Shown here: one piece after another, positions 1 through 6,764 of the stretch
Layout: the number at the start of each line of letters is the position of its first letter
Numbering within the stretch: the first letter of the stretch is position 1
Assembly (NCBI GenBank): GCA_029065305.1
Contig: JAIEIQ010000319.1
Span: 1 to 7,898, forward strand
DNA from: Oscillospiraceae bacterium
GTDB taxonomy: Bacteria > Bacillota > Clostridia > Oscillospirales > Oscillospiraceae
Direction of reading: 5' to 3'
DNA: 7,898 nucleotides
The notes under the pieces: generated by a model
Seen by the model: only the letters and a program-made list of their open reading frames with translations
What the model was told of the DNA's origin: nothing
Databases searched by the model: none
Position numbers and translations under genes: made by a program

Positions 1-29
1 TCCTACATTTTATCCCTCATTAACTTTGT

Positions 30-65
30 GGCCTGTCTGGTAATGAAGACAGACAGGCCTCTTTT
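30..65 (+). terminator. Rho-independent terminator, rightward
   Basis: A perfect 10-bp stem, GGCCTGTCTG (30-39) with CAGACAGGCC (50-59), encloses a 10-nt loop and is followed by TCTTTT at 60-65. The T-run lies on the plus-strand side, so this should end a rightward transcript from a gene off the left edge. In one plus frame a TAA stop falls at 21-23, just before the hairpin, which could be that gene's end, but too little is visible to call the gene. Confidence 0.75.
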
Positions 66-74
66 CGACAGTCT

Positions 75-113
75 GAGGCGGCTGTCCAATTCGGACAGCC
101 GCCTCTCTGTGTT
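75..113. terminator. Strong hairpin, probable second or shared terminator
   Basis: A perfect 13-bp stem, GAGGCGGCTGTCC (75-87) with GGACAGCCGCCTC (93-105), has a 5-nt loop. The plus-strand flank is only moderately T-rich (TCTGTGTTT), and the minus-strand flank has no T-run. It lies 42 bp beyond the last stop codon of the leftward operon, so it may end that operon as well as back up the rightward terminator at 30-65. The direction is therefore left open. Confidence 0.55.
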
Positions 114-147
114 TCCTTTGAGCCGGGGAGCGGTCCGTTCTTCGATG

Positions 148-675
148 TCAGGCCGCGATTTGCCGGGTAAAATCGGCGATAAAGCTGTCAAAGGCCCTGG
201 CTTCCTCCCCCTGAGCGATGTTGAAGGGCTCAAATCTGTCCTGATGCGTGTACATAGCCAGGACCCGGAAGTGGCAGATCTCCTGCCCGTCCTTCCCGAA
301 GATCACCGGCCCCGCGCCGTCGGACTCCACCCGGCCCACGTTCTCCGGTGTCAGCAGGACGCCCCGGCTCTGGGCGCTAACCTCCCCGCCGGCGTACTGG
401 ATGGGCACCACGAACAGCTCCCCGGGCCGGAAGGCGATGGCGTAGTGGTAATACCAGGTCCGCTTGCTTCTCCCCTGGTACTTGCTCCACTTGTAGAAGG
501 CGTAGGCGGTGGTGTAGCTGGTGCTGTCCGGCAGCAGCCGGGAGAGAACCAGCCGGACCTTGGCCAGATCCTCGCCGGTCCGGGCCTTTTTCTCGTTGAT
601 GTGCTCCTTAATGAACACGAAAATGCCAATCCCCACAAACATGAGCACCACAAGGATGATTTTCTGCTTATCCAT
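148..675 (-). CDS. Hypothetical single-pass membrane protein, 175 aa
   Basis: I do not recognise this protein. It starts with a short basic N-terminus and one hydrophobic segment (about residues 5-25, MDKQKIILVVLMF...), followed by a charged linker (KEHINEKKARTGEDLAK) and a roughly 130-residue soluble domain of mixed strand/helix character rich in Tyr, Phe and Trp. An upstream in-frame extension to 759 exists, but the ATG at 675 is chosen because AGAGGAG stands just before it and the hydrophobic anchor begins directly after it. It is the last gene of the leftward five-gene run, with 16 bp separating it from the previous stop. The topology suggests a membrane-tethered accessory protein; which side the domain faces cannot be decided from sequence alone. 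Confidence 0.8.
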   Translation of the reverse strand: MDKQKIILVVLMFVGIGIFVFIKEHINEKKARTGEDLAKVRLVLSRLLPDSTSYTTAYAFYKWSKYQGRSKRTWYYHYAIAFRPGELFVVPIQYAGGEVSAQSRGVLLTPENVGRVESDGAGPVIFGKDGQEICHFRVLAMYTHQDRFEPFNIAQGEEARAFDSFIADFTRQIAA

Positions 676-691
676 TGCTCCCACTCCTCTT

Positions 692-1153
692 TTAATAGAT
701 TCCCCCGCTGTAGGCCCGGTTGAACAGCTTCTGCGCCTCCTGCATGAAGGACACATCAATCCGCTCCCTACAGCCGCTGATATCCAGGAAGGTGGACGGC
801 AGGAAGCTCATCCGGAACCGGCTCCCCGTCCACACCACCCGGGTCCTCTGCCCGATGGGATAGAACTGCCCCTGATAGAGAATACCGTTCTGATAGAACT
901 CCATCCGGTCCCCCATGTGCAGCAGGGGCCAGAGGCAGTAGGCCGAAAACACCACTCCCGTCAGAAGCAGGAATTCCGCACCCTGGAGGACAAAGAGAAC
1001 CATGGCGAAGCCGCACACCGCCAGCCGGATAAGCATCTCCAGCCCAATCCGCCGCCGGTCCGGCTCTGCGGCGAAGAGATAGCTGCCCCGCCCCTGGCCG
1101 CTTCCGCGCCCGGAGGCGCTCTGGGACAGCAGGTCCGTTTCAATGCGGTTCAT
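692..1153 (-). CDS. Hypothetical two-TM membrane protein, 153 aa
   Basis: The protein has a Gly/Ser/Arg-rich N-terminal tail (about residues 10-24), a hydrophobic hairpin (about 41-57 and 59-79), then a roughly 70-residue C-terminal domain beginning at MEFYQNGILYQG. Two membrane segments followed by a compact beta-rich domain recall small bacterial PH-like membrane proteins (the bPH2/YcxB style). That is an impression from layout, not a family match. The ATG at 1153 has GGGAGG upstream in the 15-bp gap after the preceding gene. The gene is the fourth in the leftward run and is probably cotranscribed with its neighbours; nothing in it suggests an enzyme. Confidence 0.8.
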   Translation of the reverse strand: MNRIETDLLSQSASGRGSGQGRGSYLFAAEPDRRRIGLEMLIRLAVCGFAMVLFVLQGAEFLLLTGVVFSAYCLWPLLHMGDRMEFYQNGILYQGQFYPIGQRTRVVWTGSRFRMSFLPSTFLDISGCRERIDVSFMQEAQKLFNRAYSGGIY

Positions 1154-1168
1154 GCCGGGCCCTCCCGG

Positions 1169-1837
1169 TCAGCCCAGATCCGGGTCGTAATCGGCCCGGG
1201 CTCTGCGGAGGCTGGCGCTGACCTTCCGCCAGCGCAGCACCAGCAGCAGCACGCCCAGCAGGAGAAGCCCCGCTCCCGCGCCGCAGAAGACGCGGATGGT
1301 AGTAAAGGCCCGGGGCTCAATGAGCAGCGGCGTACCCAGCTCCTCCAGGTCCTGATCGGTGTAGCCGTAGTAGGCCGTCAGCTCCTCCCGGAACGCCTCC
1401 GCCAGCTCCTCCTCCATCTCCGCCACCCGGGTGTCCAGCTCCAGCACCGTGGAGGGCTCCCCGCCGCCGCTGAACCAGCCGTAGGTCTCGTCCACCAGAT
1501 CGTTGGCCGCAGAGACGGACTTGGAGCCCACCCGGACGCCCACAAGGCTCTCCCCGGCCGGGAACATATAGTAGACCGCCGAGGTCTTGGCCGGGGTTCT
1601 GGAGTTGTTGGAGCGGTCCTCCGTCCAGGTCTGGAGGCTGGCGAAGCTGTCCCCCAGGAGGGGCACCCGGCCCGAGACGTGATCCCCCGCCTCCACACCG
1701 TTCTCATAGGCATCATCAAAGCTGACGGCGGGCTTGAAGGAGATCACGGCATCCCCTAAGGAGAAGCCCAGCAGCACCGCACCAATAATCACAAGGATCA
1801 GCCCCGCGCGGCTGATTTTACTCATAAAACTGCCCAT
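1169..1837 (-). CDS. Hypothetical membrane protein anchored at both ends, 222 aa
   Basis: The protein has an N-terminal hydrophobic segment (about residues 11-33) and a second one near the C-terminus (about 181-202), followed by a basic tail (WRKVSASLRRAR). The roughly 145-residue middle is acidic, with an acidic helix region (TRVAEMEEELAEAFREELTAYYG), and is most simply placed outside the cell with both ends in the cytoplasm. The first ATG at 1837 is preferred over the one at 1825 because GGGAGG lies about 8 bp before it. It follows the lipoprotein gene by 21 bp and precedes the 153-residue membrane protein by 15 bp. The layout resembles uncharacterised Firmicutes membrane families such as DUF6709, but I recall that only loosely. 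No catalytic motif is visible. Confidence 0.8.
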   Translation of the reverse strand: MGSFMSKISRAGLILVIIGAVLLGFSLGDAVISFKPAVSFDDAYENGVEAGDHVSGRVPLLGDSFASLQTWTEDRSNNSRTPAKTSAVYYMFPAGESLVGVRVGSKSVSAANDLVDETYGWFSGGGEPSTVLELDTRVAEMEEELAEAFREELTAYYGYTDQDLEELGTPLLIEPRAFTTIRVFCGAGAGLLLLGVLLLVLRWRKVSASLRRARADYDPDLG

Positions 1838-1858
1838 TTTTCTTTCCTCCCAGTGGAT

Positions 1859-2827
1859 TTATTCCGCCGGCTGTTCCGGCATAAAGGTTTCGGTAACACA
1901 CGACGCCCCCTCCCGGGTAAAGCCGCTGACGGTGCTCTCCAGGCTCAGCCAGCTGCTGGAGGTGAGGATGCTGTCCAGCATCCCCATCTGCATCAGATTA
2001 AAGGAGCTGACCGTCCACATGTCGATGCCCAGGCGGCTGATCAGCAGGTCGTCCTGGACCGTGCCGCCGGCGCAGACGCCGTCTACGCCCTCGTAATCCA
2101 GCGCGAAGGACTCAATCACCAGCGCCAGGTCCTCCGGGGCGTACAGGCTGGCCCCGGGGATGTTCTCCGAGCAGATCGCGCCCACGATCTCATCCCCCTT
2201 GGCCGCCAGCTCCCAGGCCGTGCCGTCGGGGAAGGTGCAGGTGGTCATGGAGGCGGTGCCCATGTACTCCTGCAAGCCGCCGCACAGGACGATGAAGAGC
2301 CGCCGGTTGGTGTTGGTGTCCATGACCATCTCCCCGTCCCGGTTGCCCACATGGATCTCGTATGTGTCCTGGACCATCTCCACCTCTCCGTCCAGGGCCT
2401 TAAGCAGCCAGCCGGGCATGTCGTGGAAGCTGCCGCCGCCGTTGGCGACCTCCTCCTCGATAGCCGCCGCCATGGACGCCTTGATCGCCTCGTAGTAGTT
2501 GGGAACGGTGAACTCCAGGCTCACGGTGCCCCAGTTCTCCTGGCCCTCCACCGCCTTGGCGGTCCAGGTGATGGTCTTGGCCTGCTCATAGAAGGCCCGG
2601 TAGACCGGGGCCATCTCCCCGCCCACTGCGTCATCCATACCGGCAAAGAGCCGGTGGAGGGGGTTGTCATCGCTGATATAGGGCTTCATGGCCTCGTAGT
2701 CCCCCTGCTGGTAGGCCTGTAAGAAGGTGTTGACCACCTCCTCATCGGAGATCTTCTCCTCCTTGGCGCAGCCGGCCAGAGCCAGGCACAGGAGCACCGC
2801 CGTCAGCAGTGCGGCAAGCTTTTTCAT
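1859..2827 (-). CDS. Hypothetical lipoprotein, 322 aa
   Basis: This is a clear lipoprotein: a basic start (MKK), a hydrophobic stretch, and the lipobox LALAGC with Cys at residue 20, followed by charged residues (AKEEK). It should be lipid-anchored on the outer face of the membrane. The start of the mature part (DEEVVNTFLQAYQQGDYEAMKPYI) has the look of lipoproteins with an NTF2-like or DUF4878/DUF5105-like domain. The remaining roughly 170 residues are unfamiliar. An in-frame ATG at 2854 exists but has no ribosome site and would put nine charged residues ahead of the signal peptide. The ATG at 2827 has GAAAGGA about 10 bp upstream and is preferred. It lies 57 bp after the 751-residue membrane protein gene. 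Likely role (inference): a surface partner of that protein; the ligand is unknown. Confidence 0.85.
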   Translation of the reverse strand: MKKLAALLTAVLLCLALAGCAKEEKISDEEVVNTFLQAYQQGDYEAMKPYISDDNPLHRLFAGMDDAVGGEMAPVYRAFYEQAKTITWTAKAVEGQENWGTVSLEFTVPNYYEAIKASMAAAIEEEVANGGGSFHDMPGWLLKALDGEVEMVQDTYEIHVGNRDGEMVMDTNTNRRLFIVLCGGLQEYMGTASMTTCTFPDGTAWELAAKGDEIVGAICSENIPGASLYAPEDLALVIESFALDYEGVDGVCAGGTVQDDLLISRLGIDMWTVSSFNLMQMGMLDSILTSSSWLSLESTVSGFTREGASCVTETFMPEQPAE

Positions 2828-2884
2828 GTCGATTTTTCCTTTCTCACTCTTCATTATTGTATAGTGTTCTGAAATTTCCGCGGG

Positions 2885-5140
2885 TTACGACAGCTCCACG
2901 GGGTCAACCTCCGGGAGAGTGATCCCGTAGACATCGCTCAGCTCCGCCAGCAGCGCCGGGTAGTCCCCGTCCAGCTGCTCCAGGGAGTAGGTAATCCGCG
3001 CGGAGAGATAGAAGCCGTCCTGCTTCCGGTCCGCGTAAAGGATCGCGATGCGGGGCTTGGTTCCATTGTCCTCCCAATAGGCCGCCTGCTTGGCGGCGAT
3101 GTCGTCCGCCTCCTGGAAAAAGGTCTCCGTGACGCCCTCCTCAACGATATCCAGGCCGGAGGACACCATCTCCTCATAAATGCCGTCCACCACCGCCGCC
3201 GCGTTTTCGCCGGAGGGCGTGATCGTGACCTCCACCTCCATGCCGTGGGCGGCGGAGCGGAGAACCGCACCGTCCTCCAGATACTCCGGTGTCTTGCTGT
3301 AGGGCACATGGGCGTCCACAAAAGCGTCAAAGCCGAACATCTCCGGCGGGGCCTTGATGTAGCCCACGGCGGTCTGCTCCAAGCCCAGCTCCGTCCCCAG
3401 GTGGAACAGGGACTGGTAGTTCTCCCCGGTGATCTCCACCTGGACCGGCCCGGTGACCTCCAGGCTCTCCAGCATGTAGAGGATGGTCCCCTTGACCTCG
3501 TCCTCGTCCGCCCCGGCGTCCTGGCGGGCCAGCACCTCCACCAGCACCCCGTCCTCCAGCAGGGCCACGCCCTTGTGGACGGCGTCCCCGTTGGTGAAGT
3601 ACACCGTGAGGATCTCGTACTGGTAAATGGATCCGTCCGCCGCCGTCAGGGGAACGAGGGTGTCCTCCGCGTCTACGTGAGCAAAGGCGAAGTGGTCGTA
3701 GCTGGAGGACATGCGGGTATCGCTGATGGGCTGGAGCAGGCTCTCCACCGCCGATTCCTCGTCCATCCCCGTCTGAACCCCCAGGGCGTAGTCCGTCCCG
3801 GTGTCCGGGTCCTGATAGGTGTCCGGAGCGGTGCGCTGGAAGGCGCTGTCCACCTGATAGCGGAGGCCGCCGATCTCATAGGTCTCCGCGCTGTCCGGCG
3901 TCAGGGCCTTCAGCTCCCCTCGCTTGGAGGCGGGACCGGACGGCGTGCCGCCGCCCTCCAGTATGTACCCCAGGCCGTATCCCACCGCCCCCAGCAGCAC
4001 CGCCAGAGCCAGAGCCCCGGCCACCAGCTTCCAGTGGAAGGGCGCGGGCTCCCGGCAGGGCTCCGCGCCGGGGACGGGGGTGAAGTCCGGATAGGCCTTG
4101 GGAATGGTGAGCTTTTTCCGCTTTCCGCTCTGGAGGGCGTAGGTTCCCTTCCAGTACCAGTCGTTCTCCTTGACCAGCTGAAAATCCGTCAGGGGGAGCA
4201 CGATGCGGCTCAGGGCGCTACCCGGCAGCACCTGACCGCTGGTCAGCAGGCCAATGGCCCGCTGGATGGACGCCCTGGCCCTGCGCTGGGATAAGCTGAA
4301 CCGGGATGAGGAGGAGCGGGCCAGGGCGCTGCCGAGCTTATTGGTAAAGCGGTAGGTGTCCAGATTGTTCAGTCTGGCCAGCTCCACCCGCCAGAGGGTC
4401 CCCGCCGAGCGGACGTAGAGAAACATCTCCGCCTGACTGGCCTGCTGCATGGACAGGGCCAGGAACATCATCACAAAGCAGCTGATAATACACCCCAGGC
4501 CCGCCAGGGTGATGGGGATGGGCGTATCCATCTGAGCGGCCGCGATGACCACGCCAATCCCCAGCAGCAGGCCGGGAACCATGGACAGGGCGGCGCTGAA
4601 GCGCATGGGCCGGGTCCAGGCCCGCTCCCCCGGATAGAAAGCCGCCCCGCTCTCCGGGGCGGCTCCCACGGGGGAACCGGTGATAACAGGCGTCTCCGGC
4701 TCCTCCGTGTTTTTCAGCCCGTTGATGACCGTGGGCACAGCGCCCAGCAGGGTGAACAGGTACAGCATTGCCAGATCCCCCCAGTAGGGAGCCCCCTCCA
4801 GCATACCGCTCCTCAGCAGCTGGGGGATGGCTCGGAAGCTCTCCCAGATCCCCAGCTCGCCCTCCATGGCCTCGGCCAGGGCGATGGCCCAGCTCAGCTG
4901 GTGGGCAAAGTAGGTCATGGCCAGAATCAGCACCATGGAGATTGCCGCGCCCTTCCGGCTCAGGGTCCCGCCCAGCAGCTCATAGCCCTTCAGGGCGCAC
5001 ACCGCCATGATCAGGCCGGAGATGGAGGCCACATATCCCAGCTGGCCGATGATCACCACGCAGGCCACGCCGATGAGGGTGCCCAGAAAGGCCCCTACCA
5101 CCCCCGCTACAATATTTTCCCGTTTTTTCCTCTCCTCCAT
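2885..5140 (-). CDS. Large polytopic membrane protein with C-terminal surface domain, 751 aa
   Basis: This is the first gene of the leftward run; AAAGGAGGA lies just before its ATG. Predicted by eye: four hydrophobic segments (about residues 11-32, 36-53, 66-88, 120-140), a linker, a second pair (183-203, 210-230), a basic cytoplasmic region (about 240-360, with GKRKKLTIPK), and a seventh segment (370-393). A roughly 358-residue acidic C-terminal region follows and probably lies outside the cell. The N-terminal block, including the motif KGYELLGG, is of a kind I recall in uncharacterised Clostridia membrane proteins; that is memory, not a search. The C-terminal region seems to contain two similar alpha/beta units (about 410-560 and 570-745). 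There is no ATP-binding, protease or transporter motif. It may form a surface complex with the lipoprotein encoded next. Confidence 0.85.
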   Translation of the reverse strand: MEERKKRENIVAGVVGAFLGTLIGVACVVIIGQLGYVASISGLIMAVCALKGYELLGGTLSRKGAAISMVLILAMTYFAHQLSWAIALAEAMEGELGIWESFRAIPQLLRSGMLEGAPYWGDLAMLYLFTLLGAVPTVINGLKNTEEPETPVITGSPVGAAPESGAAFYPGERAWTRPMRFSAALSMVPGLLLGIGVVIAAAQMDTPIPITLAGLGCIISCFVMMFLALSMQQASQAEMFLYVRSAGTLWRVELARLNNLDTYRFTNKLGSALARSSSSRFSLSQRRARASIQRAIGLLTSGQVLPGSALSRIVLPLTDFQLVKENDWYWKGTYALQSGKRKKLTIPKAYPDFTPVPGAEPCREPAPFHWKLVAGALALAVLLGAVGYGLGYILEGGGTPSGPASKRGELKALTPDSAETYEIGGLRYQVDSAFQRTAPDTYQDPDTGTDYALGVQTGMDEESAVESLLQPISDTRMSSSYDHFAFAHVDAEDTLVPLTAADGSIYQYEILTVYFTNGDAVHKGVALLEDGVLVEVLARQDAGADEDEVKGTILYMLESLEVTGPVQVEITGENYQSLFHLGTELGLEQTAVGYIKAPPEMFGFDAFVDAHVPYSKTPEYLEDGAVLRSAAHGMEVEVTITPSGENAAAVVDGIYEEMVSSGLDIVEEGVTETFFQEADDIAAKQAAYWEDNGTKPRIAILYADRKQDGFYLSARITYSLEQLDGDYPALLAELSDVYGITLPEVDPVELS

Positions 5141-5193
5141 AGATTTACTCCTCCTTTTGTGTCCTTCCGGTATATGGAAAAGCGGCCTCCTCT

Positions 5194-5222
5194 ATGATGC
5201 AGCTCCCGGGAGAAAATGTCAA
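5194..5222 (-). promoter_or_regulatory. Candidate sigma-A promoter for the leftward operon
   Basis: On the minus strand a perfect TTGACA (5217-5222) is followed after 17 bp by CATCAT (5194-5199), a 4/6 match to TATAAT; ATCATA and TCATAG at 18-19 bp spacing are alternatives. It lies about 50 bp upstream of the 751-residue protein's start codon, a sensible leader length. The spacer contains the 10-bp palindrome CTCCCGGGAG (5203-5212), where a regulator could bind. The -35 is convincing and the -10 is weak. Confidence 0.5.
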
Positions 5223-5348
5223 GATAAAAATGCGGGCTGCGGCGAAACGCTGGCGTCACAAGCGCCCGATCTCAAAATCTTTGGGAAAAAGAAAAAACAG
5301 GACTACCCAACAGAGCGGATTTGTGATAAATTATAGAGAGATACCGTC

Positions 5349-5374
5349 CGCTCCCGGCCATCGTGCCGGGAGCG
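5349..5374 (+). promoter_or_regulatory. Leader hairpin directly before the ribosome site
   Basis: A perfect 10-bp GC-rich stem, CGCTCCCGGC (5349-5358) with GCCGGGAGCG (5365-5374), closes a 6-nt loop. There is no T-run after it, so it is not an ordinary intrinsic terminator. Its 3' arm ends only 6 nt before the AGGAGG ribosome site of the downstream gene, so it sits in the leader, where it could affect ribosome access or RNA stability. That function is inference. Confidence 0.55.
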
Positions 5375-5380
5375 CTTGAG

Positions 5381-5386
5381 AGGAGG
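5381..5386 (+). promoter_or_regulatory. Ribosome binding site that fixes a TTG start
   Basis: A perfect AGGAGG stands 7 nt before the TTG at 5394. An upstream in-frame TTG at 5376 would place this ribosome site inside the coding region and add six residues (MRGGGP) ahead of the signal peptide. The TTG at 5394 is therefore the likely start. Confidence 0.8.
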
Positions 5387-5393
5387 CGGCCCT

Positions 5394-6752
5394 TTGAGCC
5401 TGCGTAAACCCCTCCGCCTGGCGCTGCTGGGCGGTCTGGTGAGCCTGCTGCTGACAGGCTGTATGATCTCCCGCGGCGTGGAGGAGCTCTATGTTCTGCC
5501 CAAGCTTCCCGAGGAGTACCAGACCCTCAGCGAGCAGATCGCCGCCATTCTGGCCGGAGGCGCGGAGTACGCCGCCCCCACCGCCGGCACCAACCTGCAA
5601 TCCGTACAGCTGGTGGACCTCAACGGCGACGGGGAGGAGGAGGCGGTGGCCTTCTTCCGCAGCAACAGCGAGGAAAAGCCCCTGAAAATCTATATCTTTC
5701 AGGCCGCCGGCGATAGCTACCAGCAGATGAGCATCATCGAGGGCAGCGGCACCGCTATCCAGAGCATCCGCTACGTGGATATGGACGGCGACGGCGTCCG
5801 GGAGATCCTGGTCAGCTGGCGGGTCAGCGCCGAGGTCCAGGCCCTGGAGGTCTACTCCCTCCAAGATCTCTCCGCACCCCTGGTGTCCACCGCCTATACC
5901 CGGTGCGAGACGGCGGATCTGGACGGCGACAGTCTTCTGGAGCTGGTGGTGGTCCGCAGCGACGGGAGCGAGACAGGCGGCAGCGCCGCCGACTACTACG
6001 ACTGGGACGCCGAGGGCAAGAGCCTCCAGCTCCGCTCCACCGCCAAGCTCTCCATGACCGTGGCGGAGCTCCAGTGGATGCAGACCGGTGCTCTGGCGGA
6101 CGGCAGGGCGGCGGTATTCCTCACCGGCGTTGTCACCGGGGCGGAGGAGACCGCCCGGGCTGTCACGGATATCCTCACTGACCAGCAGGGGGAGCTGACC
6201 AACATCGTGCTCAGCAGCTCCACCGGCGTGTCCACGGAAATTTTCCGGCATCTGAACCTCCAGCCCGCCGATATCGACGGCGACGGGGTGACGGATGTGC
6301 CCATGCCGGCCCTGCTGCCGGGGGCCTCGGACGAGGAGCCCTACTGGAAAATCTACTGGCGGTCCTACGCCGCCGACGGATCCCCGGCCCGGGAGATCAT
6401 CACCTATCACAACCAGGCGGACGGCTGGTATCTGCTGATTCCCGAGGAGTGGGACGGCCACTTCACCGTCCGGCAGGTCAACGCCAGCGCCACGGAGCGC
6501 GCCGCCGTCTTTTACAGCGTCTTCGGGGGATTGCCGGACAAGGAGCTGCTGACCATCTGCTCCCTCACCGGATCGGACCGGGAGGTCCAGGCGTCCCGGG
6601 GCGGGCGGGTGATTCTCCGCCGCCAGACCGGGAGCATCTACACCCTGGCGGTGTCGGACGCCTACAGCGAGTGGAAGTGGTATGTGGACCAGGACAGCCT
6701 GCGGGAGCGGTTCAGCGTGATTTCCGCCCAGTGGAGCACCGGGGAAAATTAA
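5394..6752 (+). CDS. FG-GAP/VCBS-like repeat lipoprotein, 452 aa
   Basis: The protein starts MSLRKPLRLALLGG and has a lipobox LLLTGC with Cys at residue 23, so it should be a membrane-anchored surface lipoprotein. Four acidic loops of the DxDGD type are visible: DLNGDG at residue 75, DMDGDG at 129, DLDGDS at 175 and DIDGDG at 293. In the first three a hydrophobic strand follows (EEAVAFF, REILVSW, LELVVV). This pattern is typical of the calcium-binding loops of FG-GAP/VCBS beta-propeller blades; a partial propeller is inferred. The last ~120 residues lack the motif. Such domains generally mediate protein or polymer binding rather than catalysis. The start is a TTG. The response regulator gene follows after 12 bp, so the two are probably one transcript, and the lipoprotein could act in sensing upstream of that regulator. 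Confidence 0.85.
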   Translation: MSLRKPLRLALLGGLVSLLLTGCMISRGVEELYVLPKLPEEYQTLSEQIAAILAGGAEYAAPTAGTNLQSVQLVDLNGDGEEEAVAFFRSNSEEKPLKIYIFQAAGDSYQQMSIIEGSGTAIQSIRYVDMDGDGVREILVSWRVSAEVQALEVYSLQDLSAPLVSTAYTRCETADLDGDSLLELVVVRSDGSETGGSAADYYDWDAEGKSLQLRSTAKLSMTVAELQWMQTGALADGRAAVFLTGVVTGAEETARAVTDILTDQQGELTNIVLSSSTGVSTEIFRHLNLQPADIDGDGVTDVPMPALLPGASDEEPYWKIYWRSYAADGSPAREIITYHNQADGWYLLIPEEWDGHFTVRQVNASATERAAVFYSVFGGLPDKELLTICSLTGSDREVQASRGGRVILRRQTGSIYTLAVSDAYSEWKWYVDQDSLRERFSVISAQWSTGEN

Positions 6753-6764
6753 GGAGAAAGCATT

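Larger units (their letters stand above)
5141..5393. other. Divergent intergenic control region
   Basis: These 253 bp separate the leftward five-gene run from the rightward lipoprotein/regulator pair. They contain the leftward ribosome site (5149-5159), a leftward promoter candidate, A-rich tracts (5281-5298), an AT-rich patch ending in TTATAG (5325-5336) that could hold the rightward -10, and the leader hairpin. I found no good -35 for the rightward genes. The 8-mer GCTCCCGG occurs twice, at 5202-5209 and 5350-5357. No small gene here has a convincing ribosome site. Confidence 0.7.

Noticed and set aside
1..23. 3' end of a rightward gene ending at the TAA at 21-23
   Set aside because: Only six codons are visible. 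The position just before a terminator is suggestive, but no coding identity can be supported.
676..759. N-terminal extension of the 175-aa protein to an ATG at 759
   Set aside because: It would overlap the preceding gene's coding end and add a Cys/Arg/Ser-rich stretch before the membrane anchor. The ATG at 675 has its own AGAGGAG site.
521..1759. Long plus-strand reading frame (412 codons) opposite three minus-strand genes
   Set aside because: No ribosome site; its composition is that of the antisense of GC-rich genes (rich in Pro, His, Gln, Arg). The minus-strand genes beneath have ribosome sites, membrane segments and operon spacing.
1853..2722. Plus-strand frame of 289 codons and the similar frame at 3245-4294
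   Set aside because: Both are antisense to the lipoprotein and the large membrane protein, have low-complexity G/H/L/V/Q composition, and lack ribosome sites.
5349..5374. Intrinsic terminator or riboswitch at the leader hairpin
   Set aside because: There is no T-run after the stem and no larger conserved aptamer-like fold that I recognise, so it is described only as a leader hairpin.
5194..5379. Small plus-strand gene of 61 codons in the divergent gap
   Set aside because: No ribosome site before its ATG, a Lys/Arg-rich translation unlike its neighbours, and it runs over promoter and leader elements.
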